Assembly: GCF_004664715.2 (NCBI RefSeq)
Contig: NC_051074.1
Coordinates: 18,911,558-18,975,557, forward strand
Origin: Peromyscus leucopus
Taxonomy: Eukaryota > Chordata > Mammalia > Rodentia > Cricetidae
Direction of reading: 5' to 3'
Length of the DNA stretch: 64,000 bases
Positions 11,601-24,039 of this stretch are shown piece by piece (within the stretch, counting starts at the first letter, position 1; each line of letters starts with the position of its first letter). The notes under the pieces were generated by a model, which worked only from the letters and a program-made list of their open reading frames with translations, was not told the DNA's origin and ran no database searches. The position numbers and the translations under genes are program-made.

Positions 11601-13736
11601 ACAACGACGCGTGCCTTACATGGATCTGGTCATGAAAATATACCAAGGTGACATTACACCTTGGCTCTGGTTTTCAGGAGAAAAATACAAAACCCTGAAG
11701 AAAAACACTTACTTGGAGGGAAAAAATCATGTCAGCTCTGTTTTATGAACAGTTTTAAGAACAGTCTATGAAGCCTCAAGGAAAAATGAATTTAGTTTTC
11801 ATTTCTCATTGAAATAAAAATTAAAAGTAATAATGAATCACTAGTTTCAGCATATTATAATCAAAATAAATTCATATTTAAGAAGTACCATATTTTAATA
11901 CTGGCTACTTAACAAAGAAAGGATAAAAGACAAAACTCTGAAAGCAACGATTTATTCATGATCATAAGAAAAAAAGTAAACCTAGTTCAGTTTAGCATGT
12001 CAAGGCTCAGTGTTAGGCAGAACAAATGGACCAATTATTTCTACATAAGACCTTCTGACCCTAATTACAGGCAGGTAACTTTCATTAATAATCACTGCTG
12101 CTATATTGAACTTAATATACTTGCTTTAAAATAAAGGTTAAAAAAATAAAAAGGGGAAAGTTTGTAATAAAATCACAAAGTAGCTTTAACAAAAAAACAA
12201 AAAACCTCCCTTAAAGTTCTAGAAATACAGTTAAATATATCAAATAAACAAAGGCATAGCTCCCAAAACAGAATGGCTTTCAGGTGGTGCAATATAAATT
12301 TCTAACTTTAAAATCCTAGATAATCATCTACACAATTATCAAAATTATGAAAGTTCAGAGAACAAGCCAATTATGAAGTTAACATTCACAATTATATTTA
12401 AATATATAGAAAGCATAGTCATTTATCAGCAACCAATTAGAAAATACTGAGCTATTTGTAATATATAAAATTATTAAAAACCTAAAACTAAACTTAACAT
12501 CAATTATATACAGCTTTTAATTAAACAGGAAATATCAACCTCAAAAAAGAAGAGCTTAAGAAAATATGAATTCTATGTCTTCCAATATTTTAATCATGCT
12601 AAATTTCCCCAATAAAACTCAAATAGAAAACACTAACACAGTAAGGTGTATGAATGTGCACAAACATGCTTTTCGGGTCTGCTGAGTGCCAAAGAGGTGG
12701 TAGACAGGCACAGCCCAAGACTATTTCAGTGATGTACACAGGATGTCAGGGATCATTCACATCACTCGTGCAAGGTCTAAGGCCCAATTAGACTTAAAAG
12801 TGCATCAGGCTCACAATGAGCTTTGGGTAATCAAGTCTGAAACACTCAGATTAGAGAATTAAGACAAAGGCATCTGGAAAGCCTTGGTAAGTGATTTCAG
12901 TCTTATGGTTTCTTGAGTGTAGACAGCAGTGGAGGAGGCAGACAGAACGGTGGAGTTTACTAGTCTGTAGTCTTATTGATAATAGAGGCTTATTAGCAAT
13001 AAGTCTGTAGGCTGACTTATTCAATTAAGGAGCAGGAACCAGGAAAATAAGGCAGTGTCTGGCAAATGAGTGTTTGAATAAGTACCTTCAGATTCATGAT
13101 GCTAGCAGAGAATAAAGATCAGCATGTCCTCCACCCAAGACAACCAACTATGACCCTGAACAGAAAAATCCACGGCCTGCTGTCAAGCTGCAGGTGTACT
13201 CTCATGTCCCTTCCATCTAGGCTGAACTCAACTCCCCCCCACACACCCTTTTCCTTGATTCAAAAGATGATTAAATTTGATGTTAAAAGAAACTACTAAA
13301 GCCACAGATGATGTGGGGGGATAACAATTCATATTTCTAAGAACCGACTGAGACAAAACATATCAATCTCAGCACTGCTTTGGTCTGCGTATCTGTGGTC
13401 CTCTACCACCATCTGGGAGCTGTAGTTCACGCAAGCAGAGACCGAAACGGCATCAATGGTCTTATGAGGATGGGAATCCTTTACCTACCACTCCAACAGG
13501 TAAGGATGCAGAGATAATGGACCACCTGATAACAATAATGGGGTTGCGCACAGACTCAAGCCTGGCCAGCACTCTGATCTTGGACTTTCCTCCAGAACTG
13601 TAAGGAATTTCTAGTTTACAGGACACCTAGCATCTGGCACTCTGTTACAGGAACCCAAATGGACTAAAATATCATATAAAGATACTATATGGTAAAAGTG
13701 GAGACAAACTTTTCCTAAAGATTGAAATAAAAAAAA
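8641..13736. other. Long AT-rich unique intron block
   Basis: About 5 kb with no recognisable SINE, LTR or L1, apart from a short CA/CT-rich patch at 8881-8907 and small A-runs. None of the short frames has an identifiable domain. A block this long without rodent repeats in such a repeat-rich region might hold conserved regulatory sequence, which cannot be judged from one genome. Confidence 0.4.
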
Positions 13737-13752
13737 AAGATAAAATGGAAAA
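13737..13752. repeat. Left arm of a perfect 16-bp inverted repeat flanking a B1
   Basis: AAGATAAAATGGAAAA here is the exact reverse complement of TTTTCCATTTTATCTT at 13919-13934. The two arms lie on either side of the B1 in inverted, not direct, orientation. Confidence 0.9.
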
Positions 13753-13756
13753 TTGA

Positions 13757-13918
13757 ATTTTTTTTTTCTTGATTTTTCGAGACAAGGTTTCTCTGTGCAG
13801 TTTTGGTGCCTGTCCTTGATCTCACTCTGTAGACCAGTTTAGCCTCAAACTCACAGAGATCCACCTGGCTCGGCCTCCCAAGTGCTGGGATTAAAGGCGT
13901 ATGCCACCACCACCTGGC
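13757..13918 (-). mobile_element. B1 SINE
   Basis: On the plus strand it reads TTTTTCGAGACAAGGTTTCT, then AACTCACAGAGATCCACCTG and TGGGATTAAAGGCGTATGCC, ending CACCACCTGGC. This is the reverse complement of a B1. It is the only clear B1 in the window in gene-sense orientation. No direct target duplication is visible; an inverted repeat sits in its place. Confidence 0.93.
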
Positions 13919-13934
13919 TTTTCCATTTTATCTT
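13919..13934. repeat. Right arm of a perfect 16-bp inverted repeat flanking a B1
   Basis: TTTTCCATTTTATCTT directly abuts the 5' end of the minus-strand B1. It is the reverse complement of 13737-13752, with 166 bp between the arms. Confidence 0.9.
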
Positions 13935-15740
13935 AACATGCTACATCCATTTCTTTTTATGAACAAAAGTCTGTTAATACATAAAGCTATAAATGTGAAA
14001 AGAGCAATGATAAATCAGCTTAGGTTCTGGGATTACTTTCTCCATGAGGACAGGAAAAGTTTATACCTTTATACCTTCTCACATAGGAGAAACATCACAG
14101 CAAAGAGACTCTTAGACCCTTAGGATGTGCCTACTAGAAAACAAAAACATTTTAAAACTGTCGATCTCAACAAGCCTTTTCACTTTGTCACCTGCCTACA
14201 AAAAGAAGAATGACCCAGCGATTAGCTGTGCTTATCCCTACCACAAAGGAGAAGTCATGATGAGTCAAAGGAAGCACCACTAATCTAAGGTGCCTGCAGT
14301 AACCTCTTCACGGCAGCACCAATGGCCTGTAGTAGGTTAAGTGCACTGTAATACCAAGATCAGATTTATACATCCGAGGAAACAGTTACACACTGATGAA
14401 CAGCATTAATTTGACATAATGGATCCTAGTGGCTATAAATGTAGCTTTTCCCTACTTTAATTGGCAATGACTAGACTGACCTTTCACCATAACTCTACAG
14501 TACAGTAATTAGACAAAGCAATACTTAGCGAGTAGGGGAAGAAGCTCTCAGTCATTAGCTTTAAGAATATAAAACTGGGACCAAATGAGTTACCAATCAG
14601 AAAAAAAATTATATTTGGTTGACTATCCAACCACAGACCAGAATCCCAAAGGAAGGCAGAGGCAGTTCCTACAACTAAAGATGAAAACTAGATAAATATG
14701 AGCTTAAAAGTCCCGAGAAGAAAAGAAGGCAGTTGTTTGGACAGGGGTAGAGAAAAAGGGAGAGAACTTTTACTTCAACAGGTTAAAAATGGTAACTATA
14801 AATTCCTACCTGCGCTGCATGGAGGCACACCTGCCTGGGCCCACAGAAGGTCAGAATCTGTGTTAGGAAATGGAGAAGAGACGCCTTCCAGACATCCCTG
14901 GAAAATCACCAAACTGTGGACCCTGAGAACTCTACCCGCCTCTCCATCCTGTCTTGGGCCAGAAGGAGTCAAGCAGACAGCCTCCAGGCCTTTCAGTCAC
15001 AAAGCCTGGAAATACTGATACCCCCAGAGGAAAGAGAGTTGAGGGTGATTGCTTCTGCAACAGCCAAGAGTGTGCCTAAGTGAAGGCATGCTGAAGACTC
15101 TCTTGGGAAAGGAACCTGGCACAGGAAAAGAAAGACCAACACAAGCTCAACCTTAGGTCCGTTTTCTCATTGCAAGTTGCTACCCACTGACATCCCTAGA
15201 CCTCTGCAGAGTTCACTCACTGTTTCTCTACCCACTGCAGACTTGGAAGGTAGTAATAATAATATAGCACTGAGTAATCATAACTTAATGCAGGATCCAG
15301 TATTATTTTCTCATTAGCATAATATGAGCTTATTCATTTTTCTTATGTAAAAGGAAATATGATTATAATAGCAATTATACTTAAATAGTAAATACATGTT
15401 AATCACTAAAAGTCAGAAAATCTGAATGACAGCCAAGGACTATCTTTCATCAGTTAGAGTATAAAAATCACACATATAAAAGGCTTGTTGGGGAATTACT
15501 CATGAAAACCCATGTTATACAAAAATATACCACACTGTAATTAAAAAACTGTCCAGAAATGCAAAATAGACATCACTGATGCTAGAATAGCGAGATCTGA
15601 AAAAGGTAAATAGAAGGGATAACGGAGAAAAGTGGCTAAAGTATTATGTAACTATCCAGAAATCCCCTAAATATATGAGAGGCAAGCAGGATCCCAAACC
15701 TAATGACTACTATTGATGCTAGAGCTATCAGTTTTTGAGT
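13935..15740. other. Unique intronic sequence
   Basis: No recognisable repeat or gene. The 106-codon plus-strand frame at 14698-15018 has no recognisable domain and no splice or promoter context, so I treat it as chance. Confidence 0.4.
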
Positions 15741-15744
15741 TGTT

Positions 15745-15835
15745 AATACCATGCCAAGGATTATTCTAAGAACTTACATACACAGTCACAGTTAAGCCAC
15801 ACCGTAACTTTAAGATGCAAGGACCAGCAACTCAG
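15745..15835 (-). mobile_element. Possible MIR fragment
   Basis: ATGCCAAGGATTATTCTAAG followed by AACTTACATACACAGTCACA resembles the 3' half of MIR read in reverse. It is low identity. Confidence 0.35.
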
Positions 15836-15999
15836 TTACATGCAGCCCATTCCTGGCACTGGAGGTTGCACCTCATGGCAAAAGATGTCGAGCTGTAGCT
15901 TTGTCTCTTCTACTATTTGATTACCGCATTTAAATTTCTTCGATAGACATGCTTCAGCAGGTTGCCACGTAACCCATCAACTGGCCCTTAGTGTTAGTC

Positions 16000-16320
16000 A
16001 TCCCTCCTCATGCCCTCCTTACTCTCCTCTGCCCTCCGTCTCTATTTCATCCTCCCACTCCAGTCTCCCTGTCTCTATAACTATATCTATTTCCCCTTCC
16101 TTGGGAGAGCCTCGCCTTGCCCTAGGCTTACTCTATACCTAACCTCTGTGGTTATATGGACTGCAGCGTGTTTAGACGGCATGGAGTTTGATGGGTGGGG
16201 AGATGGGAAGAATCTGGCAGATGAGGGAGGGGAAACAGTGATTGGAACATATTATATGTAAAAAGTATTTTCAATTAAAAAAAGAAAATTCCAAAAGAAA
16301 CAAAATAAATAAATCTTTTA
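16000..16320 (+). mobile_element. Rodent L1 3'-UTR end fragment
   Basis: TCTATAACTATATCTATTTC, ACCTAACCTCTGTGGTTATA, then GGCATGGAGTTTGATGGG and GGGAGGGGAAACAGTGATTG, ending in an A-rich tail with AAATAAATAAATC, follow the end of a rodent L1 3'-UTR. ORF2 is absent, so this is a severely 5'-truncated copy. Confidence 0.6.
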
Positions 16321-16334
16321 AAAGTAAGGACCAC

Positions 16335-16485
16335 TGCTGTCCCATTTTACAGATAACAAAATGAAACACGGGGACAGCAGCTTGCCTACAATAAACAAGT
16401 AAGAGGTGGCAGAGCCAGGGTTCAAATACAGACTGCCTAACTGCAGTGGCCGTGCTCAGTCTGCCGACCTCTACTGTCTCTTTAT
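16335..16485 (-). mobile_element. MIR SINE
   Basis: The plus strand reads CCCATTTTACAGATAACAAA, then GGGACAGCAGCTTGCCTAC, AAGAGGTGGCAGAGCCAGGG, TTCAAATACAGACTGCC and CCGTGCTCAGTC. This is in exact order the reverse complement of the MIR consensus. It is an old mammalian SINE. Confidence 0.85.
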
Positions 16486-16817
16486 GGACATTCATTGTCT
16501 GAGGAATTGACTGCACGTTGATTTCAGTTCTTCAGTGGTAATTCATTTGCTGTCCTTTGTTTCTGAGATCGACCCTAAGACCTCCCACATGCTAAGAGCA
16601 CAACACTCCCAGCTTTGATGCCCATTTCAAATGCTCCAAAATAGCCTCTAGCATTGGCGGGGACATGGAGACAGACATTCTTCTGTAAAGACACAAAAGG
16701 ACTGGCATGGTCTTTCCTTGAGGAAACTAAGCAAGATGTGCAAACATTTTAGACAAGCAGGTTCTGAGACATATAAACACCTTTAAAGAATCTAATTGGT
16801 AAGAGATTAAATGTAGT

Positions 16818-17262
16818 AGATGATTATTTTAAAGTGTGTTACTTTTGTTTATGTTGCATTTGTTTGACTCTGTGAAGCTGTGTTATGTTGCCTGTCTAAA
16901 ACACCTGATGGTCTAATAAAGAACTGAATGGCCAATGGCGAGGCAGGAGAGATAGGTGGGGCTGGCAGACAGAGAGAATATATAGAAGGAGAAATCTGGG
17001 AGGAAGGAAAAAAGTAGCCAGAGAGGGAAGAGGACTCCAGGGGCCAGGCACCCAGCTACACAGCAAGCCACACAGTAAGAGTAAGATGGACAGAAGTAAG
17101 AAAATGGGAAAAGTCCAGAGGCAAAAGGTAGATGGGGATAATTTAAGTAATGCTAGAAACTAAGCCAAGCTAAGGCTGGGCATTCGTAAGTAAAAACAAA
17201 CCTCTGTGTGTGATTTATTTGGGAGTTGGGTGGTGGACCCCCCCCCCCCAAAAAAAAACCCA
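16818..17262 (+). mobile_element. Rodent ERV solo LTR, 5'-truncated (family A, mys/ERV2-like)
   Basis: It shares with 35387-35890 and 44684-45184 the segments CTGTGAAGCTGTGTTA, CTAATAAAGAACTGAATGGCC, GGACTCCAGGGGCCAG, AGCCAAGCTAAGGCTGGGCA and CTCTGTGTGTGATTTATTTG. The promoter-proximal start seen in the other copies is missing, and the 3' end is a C-run followed by A-run. AATAAAG may act in polyadenylation. The family resembles mys-type cricetid retroelement LTRs, assigned from memory. No internal retroviral sequence adjoins it. Confidence 0.75.
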
Positions 17263-17319
17263 ACAACAATTAAACTTTACAAAGATATGGATTAACAATG
17301 TTCCTTACATGATCACTGC

Positions 17320-17480
17320 TAGGATTAAAAATTGGAAATAACTAGAATGCCCACCAATGACAGAACAGTTAAATATAATGTGCTAAAATCTTGCTACTAT
17401 GGATGACACAGGTCTGTAGCTACTAAAACAGAAAGGAGTCTGCAACATATTACTAAGCAATGGACTTGGACTGCAGCACT
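17320..17480 (+). mobile_element. Possible ancient L1 3'-end fragment
   Basis: TTGGAAATAACTAGAATGCC followed by CACCAATGACAGAACAGTT resembles the L1M 3' end (GGAAATAACCCAGATGTCCA). It is highly diverged. Confidence 0.4.
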
Positions 17481-20400
17481 TTACATAAAGTGCAAGTGCA
17501 CCAGGAGATGGGAGAGCCACACCTGCCTGTGTGCACTATCAGGAAAGGCCCTCTCCGAAGCACCAACAGTGGAAAGCTCCAGTGGTGGTCTACACAGTTC
17601 CAGTCTCCCTTTTCAACGTATTCACAATGTGTGTGGAGTTTCTGCCACTCAAACAGCATAAAAGAAACGCAAGAACCCATAATCCAGGGAGACTGCAGTC
17701 AATTCCAGTTCAAGACAGAAAATAAGAGAAGGCAGAAGCAGAACAAGTTCAGCCCACAGCATGTGTGCACGGGGGCTGGGGGGACACACAGGACAACACT
17801 CAGGCTCCATTTTTAGCCTGGTCCAGCAGCCAGAAAAAGGGTGAGCCACCAAGTGACTCTTGAGTCTGAGTTTCAAAACTGGAAGACGAAAGAGACGGAC
17901 AGAATGACTGTTCTCAGAGGTTCTTTACAATTCTAAGAGTCTGTAGTGACAATTTTGAGAAGGAATAGGCAGGAACATAGCAACAGCTTCATCCTCTGCC
18001 AATCATACAAGATTATTCCTGAGGTCTATCAGGCCACATGTCACTCAGTTTGTGTGGGATTTGACAGAGAAAAGTCCAGCAAATGAGTACAGCAAAGGAA
18101 CCCCCAAATAATAGTCACTGCAGCCACAGTTAGTGTTCAACAGAGGGATGACACACCACAAAGAAGGTACCCATGTGAGGCACATCGCTGACCCATGAAG
18201 AGTTCAGTTCCAAAGAGTTGATAGTTCCCTTACAACATTCACTTTACACAGATTAAAAAAAAAATGCATATGATCTATCTGACATTGTGGTATTTCTATT
18301 TCTCCTGACAAAAATCCAAGGAAAGAGCCAAGGGAGACTTTGATATTGCATTCCACTGTTATTCAGATATATCAATAATCAAATCTGGGGAGCTGCCAAT
18401 AAAAATAGAATAAACATCATTAGCATTTTAATAAACCTGCAAGCCACAGGGCAGGAAAAACAGAGCAAGCCGGAGCAAAGGGAAATCAGCATATGCCAGT
18501 CTCACCTCCAGCAGTCTGCCCTCTGGCAGCCCGCTGTGTCCTGCCAGCCCCATGCCCTGCACCACTCCAGGGAGACACCTCTGTATTTTAAATTCTCTCA
18601 AAGACCTCTCCATGCTCTGTCTAGAGGGCATGGTGTGGTCTTTTTCTTGGGGGGAAAAAAAAGCTGAGAATAGGTAACCTAATTTTCAAACTACTTTAAG
18701 AAAGTGCTGATCTTTTGGTTATAAGAAGCATTTGGAGTCAGACTATGATTGAGTATGTTAGCAAACTGGACCCAGATGACAGATGAAGAGCACTGGTGGG
18801 AAGTGAAAACAAAGTGGAAGACGAGCCCACACGGCCATCGAAGCGCCAGGCACTTGGAGGACCATGGAGAAATAAGCTACGCCATAATATCACTGCTGAC
18901 CAGATTCAGGATGTGTGACATATGTCAAGCTCAAATTTACACAGAAGCAAAGTAAATAGTTAATTAGCTCATTTTCTCAACCAAATTGGAAGTTTTAAAA
19001 AAAATTGTGCTTCCTGGAACATTACTGTTCTATTAATTCATCATGATTGTGTGTATATGTATACATAGAGAACCAAAGTGTATTTTTAAAACCACAATTC
19101 ATTAAAATATATTCCTATGAAAAATCCATGTGAAAAACATTTACAAAGTATGTTACTATATATAAAAAGGTTTTATTCAACATGAACTTAAAATATAAAG
19201 AACATTCCTTGTTTGTAAATCTTTATTCATGAATCAAATTCATTTTTGTCCATTTAATTTGAAGACAGAGAGATGCTTACAGGAACACAATGAACATGCT
19301 GTAATCATCCTATCTTCCTAAGATGATTATGAACATTTCATGTTACCATACGTTAGGTAATAAGTAACTTTCAGGAACCTGCTGGTGTCTTTACAAAGTG
19401 TGATGTAAGGCCTTCCATGTCCGTCCATCTTCAGGTATCCACGATGCTATGCCGGGGAGAAAACACTGATGGATGACGCCCCACAAGCCACTCCTCTCAG
19501 AGTGAACTAATGATTCATGCTCAAGGTGCTTTTGAAACATGATTAAGCCTCCAAACATTTCACTGAGGTGGGCTCCCATTACCCCAATCATTAAAAATAA
19601 CTCAAGTAAGTTTACCAAGGTTAGACAGTAAATGACCCCATATAAAAAACTGGAACAAAGAACCAGAAACACAAAGGATCTCCTCTCAACTCTCATTGTA
19701 GGCTCCATTCATCAGCATTCAGGTTAGACTTTCTGGGTAATCTATTTCCTTGAACCAAGTGTATGTGACCTTCTCTGGTGGCCACTGGCAAGTGTTTGCC
19801 AAAATGTCACCGACCAAAAACTGCCTTACAATGCTGTGTTTTCTGAAATGAATATGTCATGGATCAGATGAAAATGTCATCAGTGAAAGAAAACAGTACA
19901 CAGAAAGAGAAGAAGATCCAAATTAATGGAAGAAAATTACCAGAGAAAATGTCATCAGTGGACATCAACAAAAAAGTCAACCAAATATAGCTTTAAAAAA
20001 GAGAAGACAGCTTAAAGGGGAGGGGTAGTCAGCCAAGGAGCAAAGGCTTTTGACTGAATTAGGAGAAGAAAGGCTGTTTTTACAAAAGCTTGTCTTCAGG
20101 AAAAGGACTCTCTTTAAGAGATTAGACTGTTGTTGTTCCTGGGAAAGGGATGGGAGGAAGGGGGTGGGAAAGGGACTAGGGGGAAGGAGGTAACATGTCT
20201 AAGCACCTAGGAGGGCTCCTCATATTTGAATCCCAAAGTTATTCATTTTCTCATTTGCATGTCAAAATGAGTGACATAATTTGTGAATGTCAAAAGCAGT
20301 TACAGAAAATTAAATAGAAATTGAATAAAAGTTACTTACTGCTGCCTTTAAAAGAGAAAGAAGTCAAAAGATGTTGATTTTCCCAACATGCAGTCTCAGA

Positions 20401-21780
20401 AAGTTTTACTTGTACCAACACTTCAAAGAACCCAGCCAGATAAAGCCATTCTTTTGAAATTTAAAGCAAGTTAAAAAAACAACAACAAAAAAAAAAAAAA
20501 ATATGATCTCACTGGGAAAATGACTTTTATACCAGGTCTTGGGGTCTTTATTCAAAATGGACCTTGCTTGTCAATGCTGTTGCAGAAATAAGTGACTGTG
20601 ATTCATTACTAATAAAATGTAGTTTTTATATTCTAGAATTTTTTATCTGTGCATGACTGAGATATTCTAAATAAGGGCTTCAACAGAACCTTGAAAATAA
20701 AACATCTGTAAGTTATCTCAAAGTTGTCTGAGGGTTAGCCATAGTTCACACTGAGTCTAAAACAGTATGATCCACCTAAATGCTCAAAGGACAGCATCCT
20801 TCCAAAAGCAACTTGGAGTGAAATCAATATAAGATAAACATTACCACACCAGTTGCATTTTAGGATTCCTTACATTTGAATTATTATTCTATAGTGTGCT
20901 CAACGCACATCCCAGGCCGAGATCTTTATGGACCATCACACACTCTTAAAGTGAGCATAGAGAACCAACTTGGAGAACTGAGATACAGTGCAAAATCAAC
21001 AGTGACAATCATTAAGATAAAGTAACAGCTACTCAAATTAAACTTTACAAACATTCCGTCAGCGGGGGAAAGAATCACAAGCCAAATATCTGTGCATATG
21101 ATAAACAACAGGAGCTCACAATGGGAAAGCTGCTGTGGCCTTGACCCTTTCCAAAAACAGACATTTTTCACAGATGGGAGAGGATCATCAAGTACCAATG
21201 ATGTCTGTGTGGATGGCTTGTGGACACATTACACTCTTCTCCTGCTACCACTGTTATGTCCTCTTGAAGAACAACTGTCAAGAGAGAACCCCCCAAAAGC
21301 TCTTTCATAGCATAATTAGGTCTGTGTACTGTGAATAAACTTGTGAAAGAGAATCTCAGACACAAGAAGATGAGAGCCATCAGCTTAAAAATATAAACAA
21401 CTTCTCATTTGTAGTTCTGATGAGATCACAATACTCAAGATATTAACTACATGGTAATATAGATTTATTCAAAGATAATCATATCACAAACATCTAAAGG
21501 CTAGAGAATGAAATGTGAAAGGAAAAAAAATCAGTAGAGGTAACATATTGTCAGGATAAAATTGTATCTGTTTCCCTCACATAAACCACCATTCTATATC
21601 GGAGATCTCACAGACTGACTCTTTAATTCTTCCATTTTGACTGTAGAACACTTAAAGGGCACCCTTCAAATTAATTATTTTGCTCATCTTATTTTAACAT
21701 CCTGTATTTCCTGTCAAACATGAGTAGTTCTTTATTTCCTTCCTTACCTTGAACACAAGCTTATGCTCACTAGGTCTGCA
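17481..21780. other. Unique AT-rich intron
   Basis: No SINE or LTR was recognised. Low-complexity A-runs occur near 20475-20502. The longest frames (118 codons at 17460-17816 plus; 105 codons at 19391-19708 minus) lack recognisable domains and splice context and are not supported as genes. Confidence 0.4.
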
Positions 21781-21782
21781 AG

Positions 21783-21849
21783 CCAATCAATCAATCAACC
21801 AATTAATAAATCAACCAACCAATTAATCAATTAATCAATCATCAATCAG
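21783..21849. repeat. (CAAT)n-type microsatellite, imperfect
   Basis: Alternating CAAT, CAAC and TAAT tetramers over about 65 bp, followed by AGGAAGC. Confidence 0.85.
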
Positions 21850-22069
21850 GAAGCAGTTTCTGAGATTTCAGCTAAATGTTTTGAGTCACAATTCTTGTCC
21901 ACAGATTAATTCCAATACTGTCATCTACATGATAGTATATGAAACTCAAATCCATTTCTGTAAAAATTAAAAATAAAAGAAAAAACATGTACCTACTAGA
22001 GAGTAGGAAAGAGTTCCTTCAAAAATAAAAGGAATATTTTATTTACTTCTTCATTTCACTAATAACTAT

Positions 22070-22394
22070 CAGTGTGTATGCATGTGTATTTATGTGTGTA
22101 AAGGTATATGCATGCTTGCCAAGGTGTGTGGGAACGGAACCAGCGTATCGGAGGACAGCCCAGATGTCAGTTCTCATTTCGACCTTGTTTAAGGCAGGGT
22201 CTGCTGCACAGCCCAGGTCAGCTGCTCACGGGCTGCCAGGGATTCTCTCAGCTCAGTCTCTCCCCCAGGAGTGCTGGGATCACAGATGCTAATGCTACCT
22301 TCTGGAGCTTTCTATGGGTTCTGAGGATTCAAGCTCAGGTGCTTACGTTTGGACAAAGAGTGCTTTTATCCACTGAGCCATCTCCGCAGCCCCA
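22070..22394 (-). mobile_element. B3/B2-type SINE with TG-rich end
   Basis: The plus strand ends GGGTTCTGAGGATTCAAGC, then TTATCCACTGAGCCATCTCC, which is the reverse complement of a tRNA-derived B2/B3 head. The left part carries GTGTGTATGCATGTGTATT and GAGGACAGCCCAGATGTCAG, typical of the old B3-related composite. Frames of 72 and 128 codons across it are incidental. Confidence 0.8.
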
Positions 22395-22973
22395 AATGAA
22401 GATTCTCAAAATCTATATGCATTCTCAGCAAAATATTCTTATATGTGCTTATATGCGATGTAATAAAATACTGAAAACATCGGTAATTTATTAGTGAAAA
22501 TTAATTTTCACCTTAAGAGGAAAAAAAAAAAAACCCTGGAAACAGTATTTCCTAAATAAACTCAGTTTCCACAATTTGATACAATTATATAGGAAATGTT
22601 CCGAGGATGAAACAGGAAGGCTGGACTCATTTGTCACTTGGTAAATGCGAAGAGAAGCAATAGTACACAAGCCAGGGTCACCTGACCACTTTCTCCTTGC
22701 TTAGGAACAAGTGGTAAATGTGATTGAAATTGAAAGTGAAAGCACTTTCTCCAGATTTTGGCAACCATTAGTACTATCAGGACCTATAGACCATCAATGT
22801 TCTGTCTCTGCATAGATGGTGAAAGCAAAATTAAAATGGTCATGAAACCTCAGCCACCATTATCCCAAGTATGGGACTCCCTTATTCTCTTCATCTCTTC
22901 CCAACACAAAGGACAAATACTTAGTACTATGGAGCACAAAACTGGTTTTACTATATATAAATTCAAGGGTTTA

Positions 22974-23299
22974 TGTAGTGGGTAGCTATTTCAGCTTTGA
23001 CTTGGAAGCATTACCCCTAGTGAGGCTTCCAGTAACTGTCATACCTACCTTTGGCCTGCCTCTGAGGTGGGCCAAGACCAGAGGCCTTAAGACCCGAGAT
23101 CCAGATGTGCTGGCTCTCTTGGTTCCTGGTGATCCAGGATGCTAGATGTAGACTGAGCAGAGTTCTATAGAGAACACCACTGGACTGCACTTCACCTCTC
23201 CTGGATCCTGTAACCTATCCCTTTACTTCCTGTATATAAAACCCCCAAAATAAACCTCCCTTTTCACTACATGGAGTTGCCTTAATTCTTCCACCAACA
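22974..23299 (+). mobile_element. Solo LTR with 6-bp target duplication (ERV2/ERVK-type)
   Basis: It begins TGTAGTGGGTAGC and ends TTCCACCAACA (TG...CA). It is flanked on both sides by GGTTTA (22968-22973 and 23300-23305), a 6-bp duplication typical of ERV2-class integration. TATA-like TGTATATAAAAC lies at 23231-23242 and AATAAA at 23249-23254, in the expected order for promoter and polyadenylation signals. No internal retroviral region is present, so this is the product of LTR-LTR recombination. It is antisense to FBXL17. Confidence 0.88.
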
Positions 23300-23305
23300 G
23301 GTTTA

Positions 23306-23785
23306 TATATAAATATATTTCATTTTTATATATTCACACTACCTCTTTCAGACTCGGGCCTGTAGGAGCCAGAGAGCTGCCCTTTTTTCTAGTGTGTCTT
23401 TACCTGACTACTTAAGAGTAAAAACTCACAAACCACAAGTGTATTTTATTTTCCTGTGATATTCACTTTATTGTCATTATATTACAATGATATTTACTTA
23501 TGGACTGTTCATTGCAGCAATTTCTAAATTCAGAATAAGCTGTTAGAGGAGGAAAGTGAAGAAGCCGTGAGGTCAAACATTAAACTGTGCACTTGGCCGG
23601 GTATCAGCTGGAAACTAGCACTCTCGGTACCCTCCCTACCTAACCAATAACAGGGCACAGTGACCTCAGACAAAGACCTAGGGTGATCTTTAAAGAAGGG
23701 AATGAGGGATAAACTCCTAGAGACTTTCTTCATGCAGTATAAACTTTTCAGCATAGGACAACCAGAAAGTATCTTTTACCATGAA
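23306..23785. other. Unique intronic sequence
   Basis: No recognisable feature beyond short AT-rich stretches. Confidence 0.4.
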
Positions 23786-23786
23786 T

Positions 23787-24000
23787 GCTGTGTAACAAAG
23801 CACACGAAACTATGGAGCTTCAATAAAATTTAACATTTGTTCACAACTCTGCAGGCCAGGCATCTGAATGGGGCTCCTCTGACATTCTGCCACTTTCCAT
23901 TATGAGACTGCAGGAGTCTGAAGGCTGAGACCACATGATCTGATTTAGCTTCAGTTACAAAGTTGACAGCAGGCTGTAAATGTTGGATAGTCTTCCTTCT
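23787..24000. mobile_element. Ancient mammalian interspersed repeat, family uncertain
   Basis: GCTGTGTAACAAAGCACACG, then TTCACAACTCTGCAGGCCAG and GGGGCTCCTCTGACATTC follow an old mammalian repeat with the motif TGTAACAAA...CTGCAGG. I cannot name the family safely. Confidence 0.45.
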
Positions 24001-24039
24001 TAATGAGGTCTCTCATGATCAGAGAAAGGGGACTATGCC

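Noticed and set aside
14698..15018. 106-codon plus-strand frame
   Set aside because: No recognisable domain and no splice sites or promoter around it. Plausible by chance in a relatively GC-rich patch.
19391..19708. 105-codon minus-strand frame with hydrophobic stretches, in FBXL17 orientation
   Set aside because: I checked it as a possible exon or processed pseudogene. The sequence resembles no family I know, and the surroundings lack good acceptor and donor sites or an A-tail.
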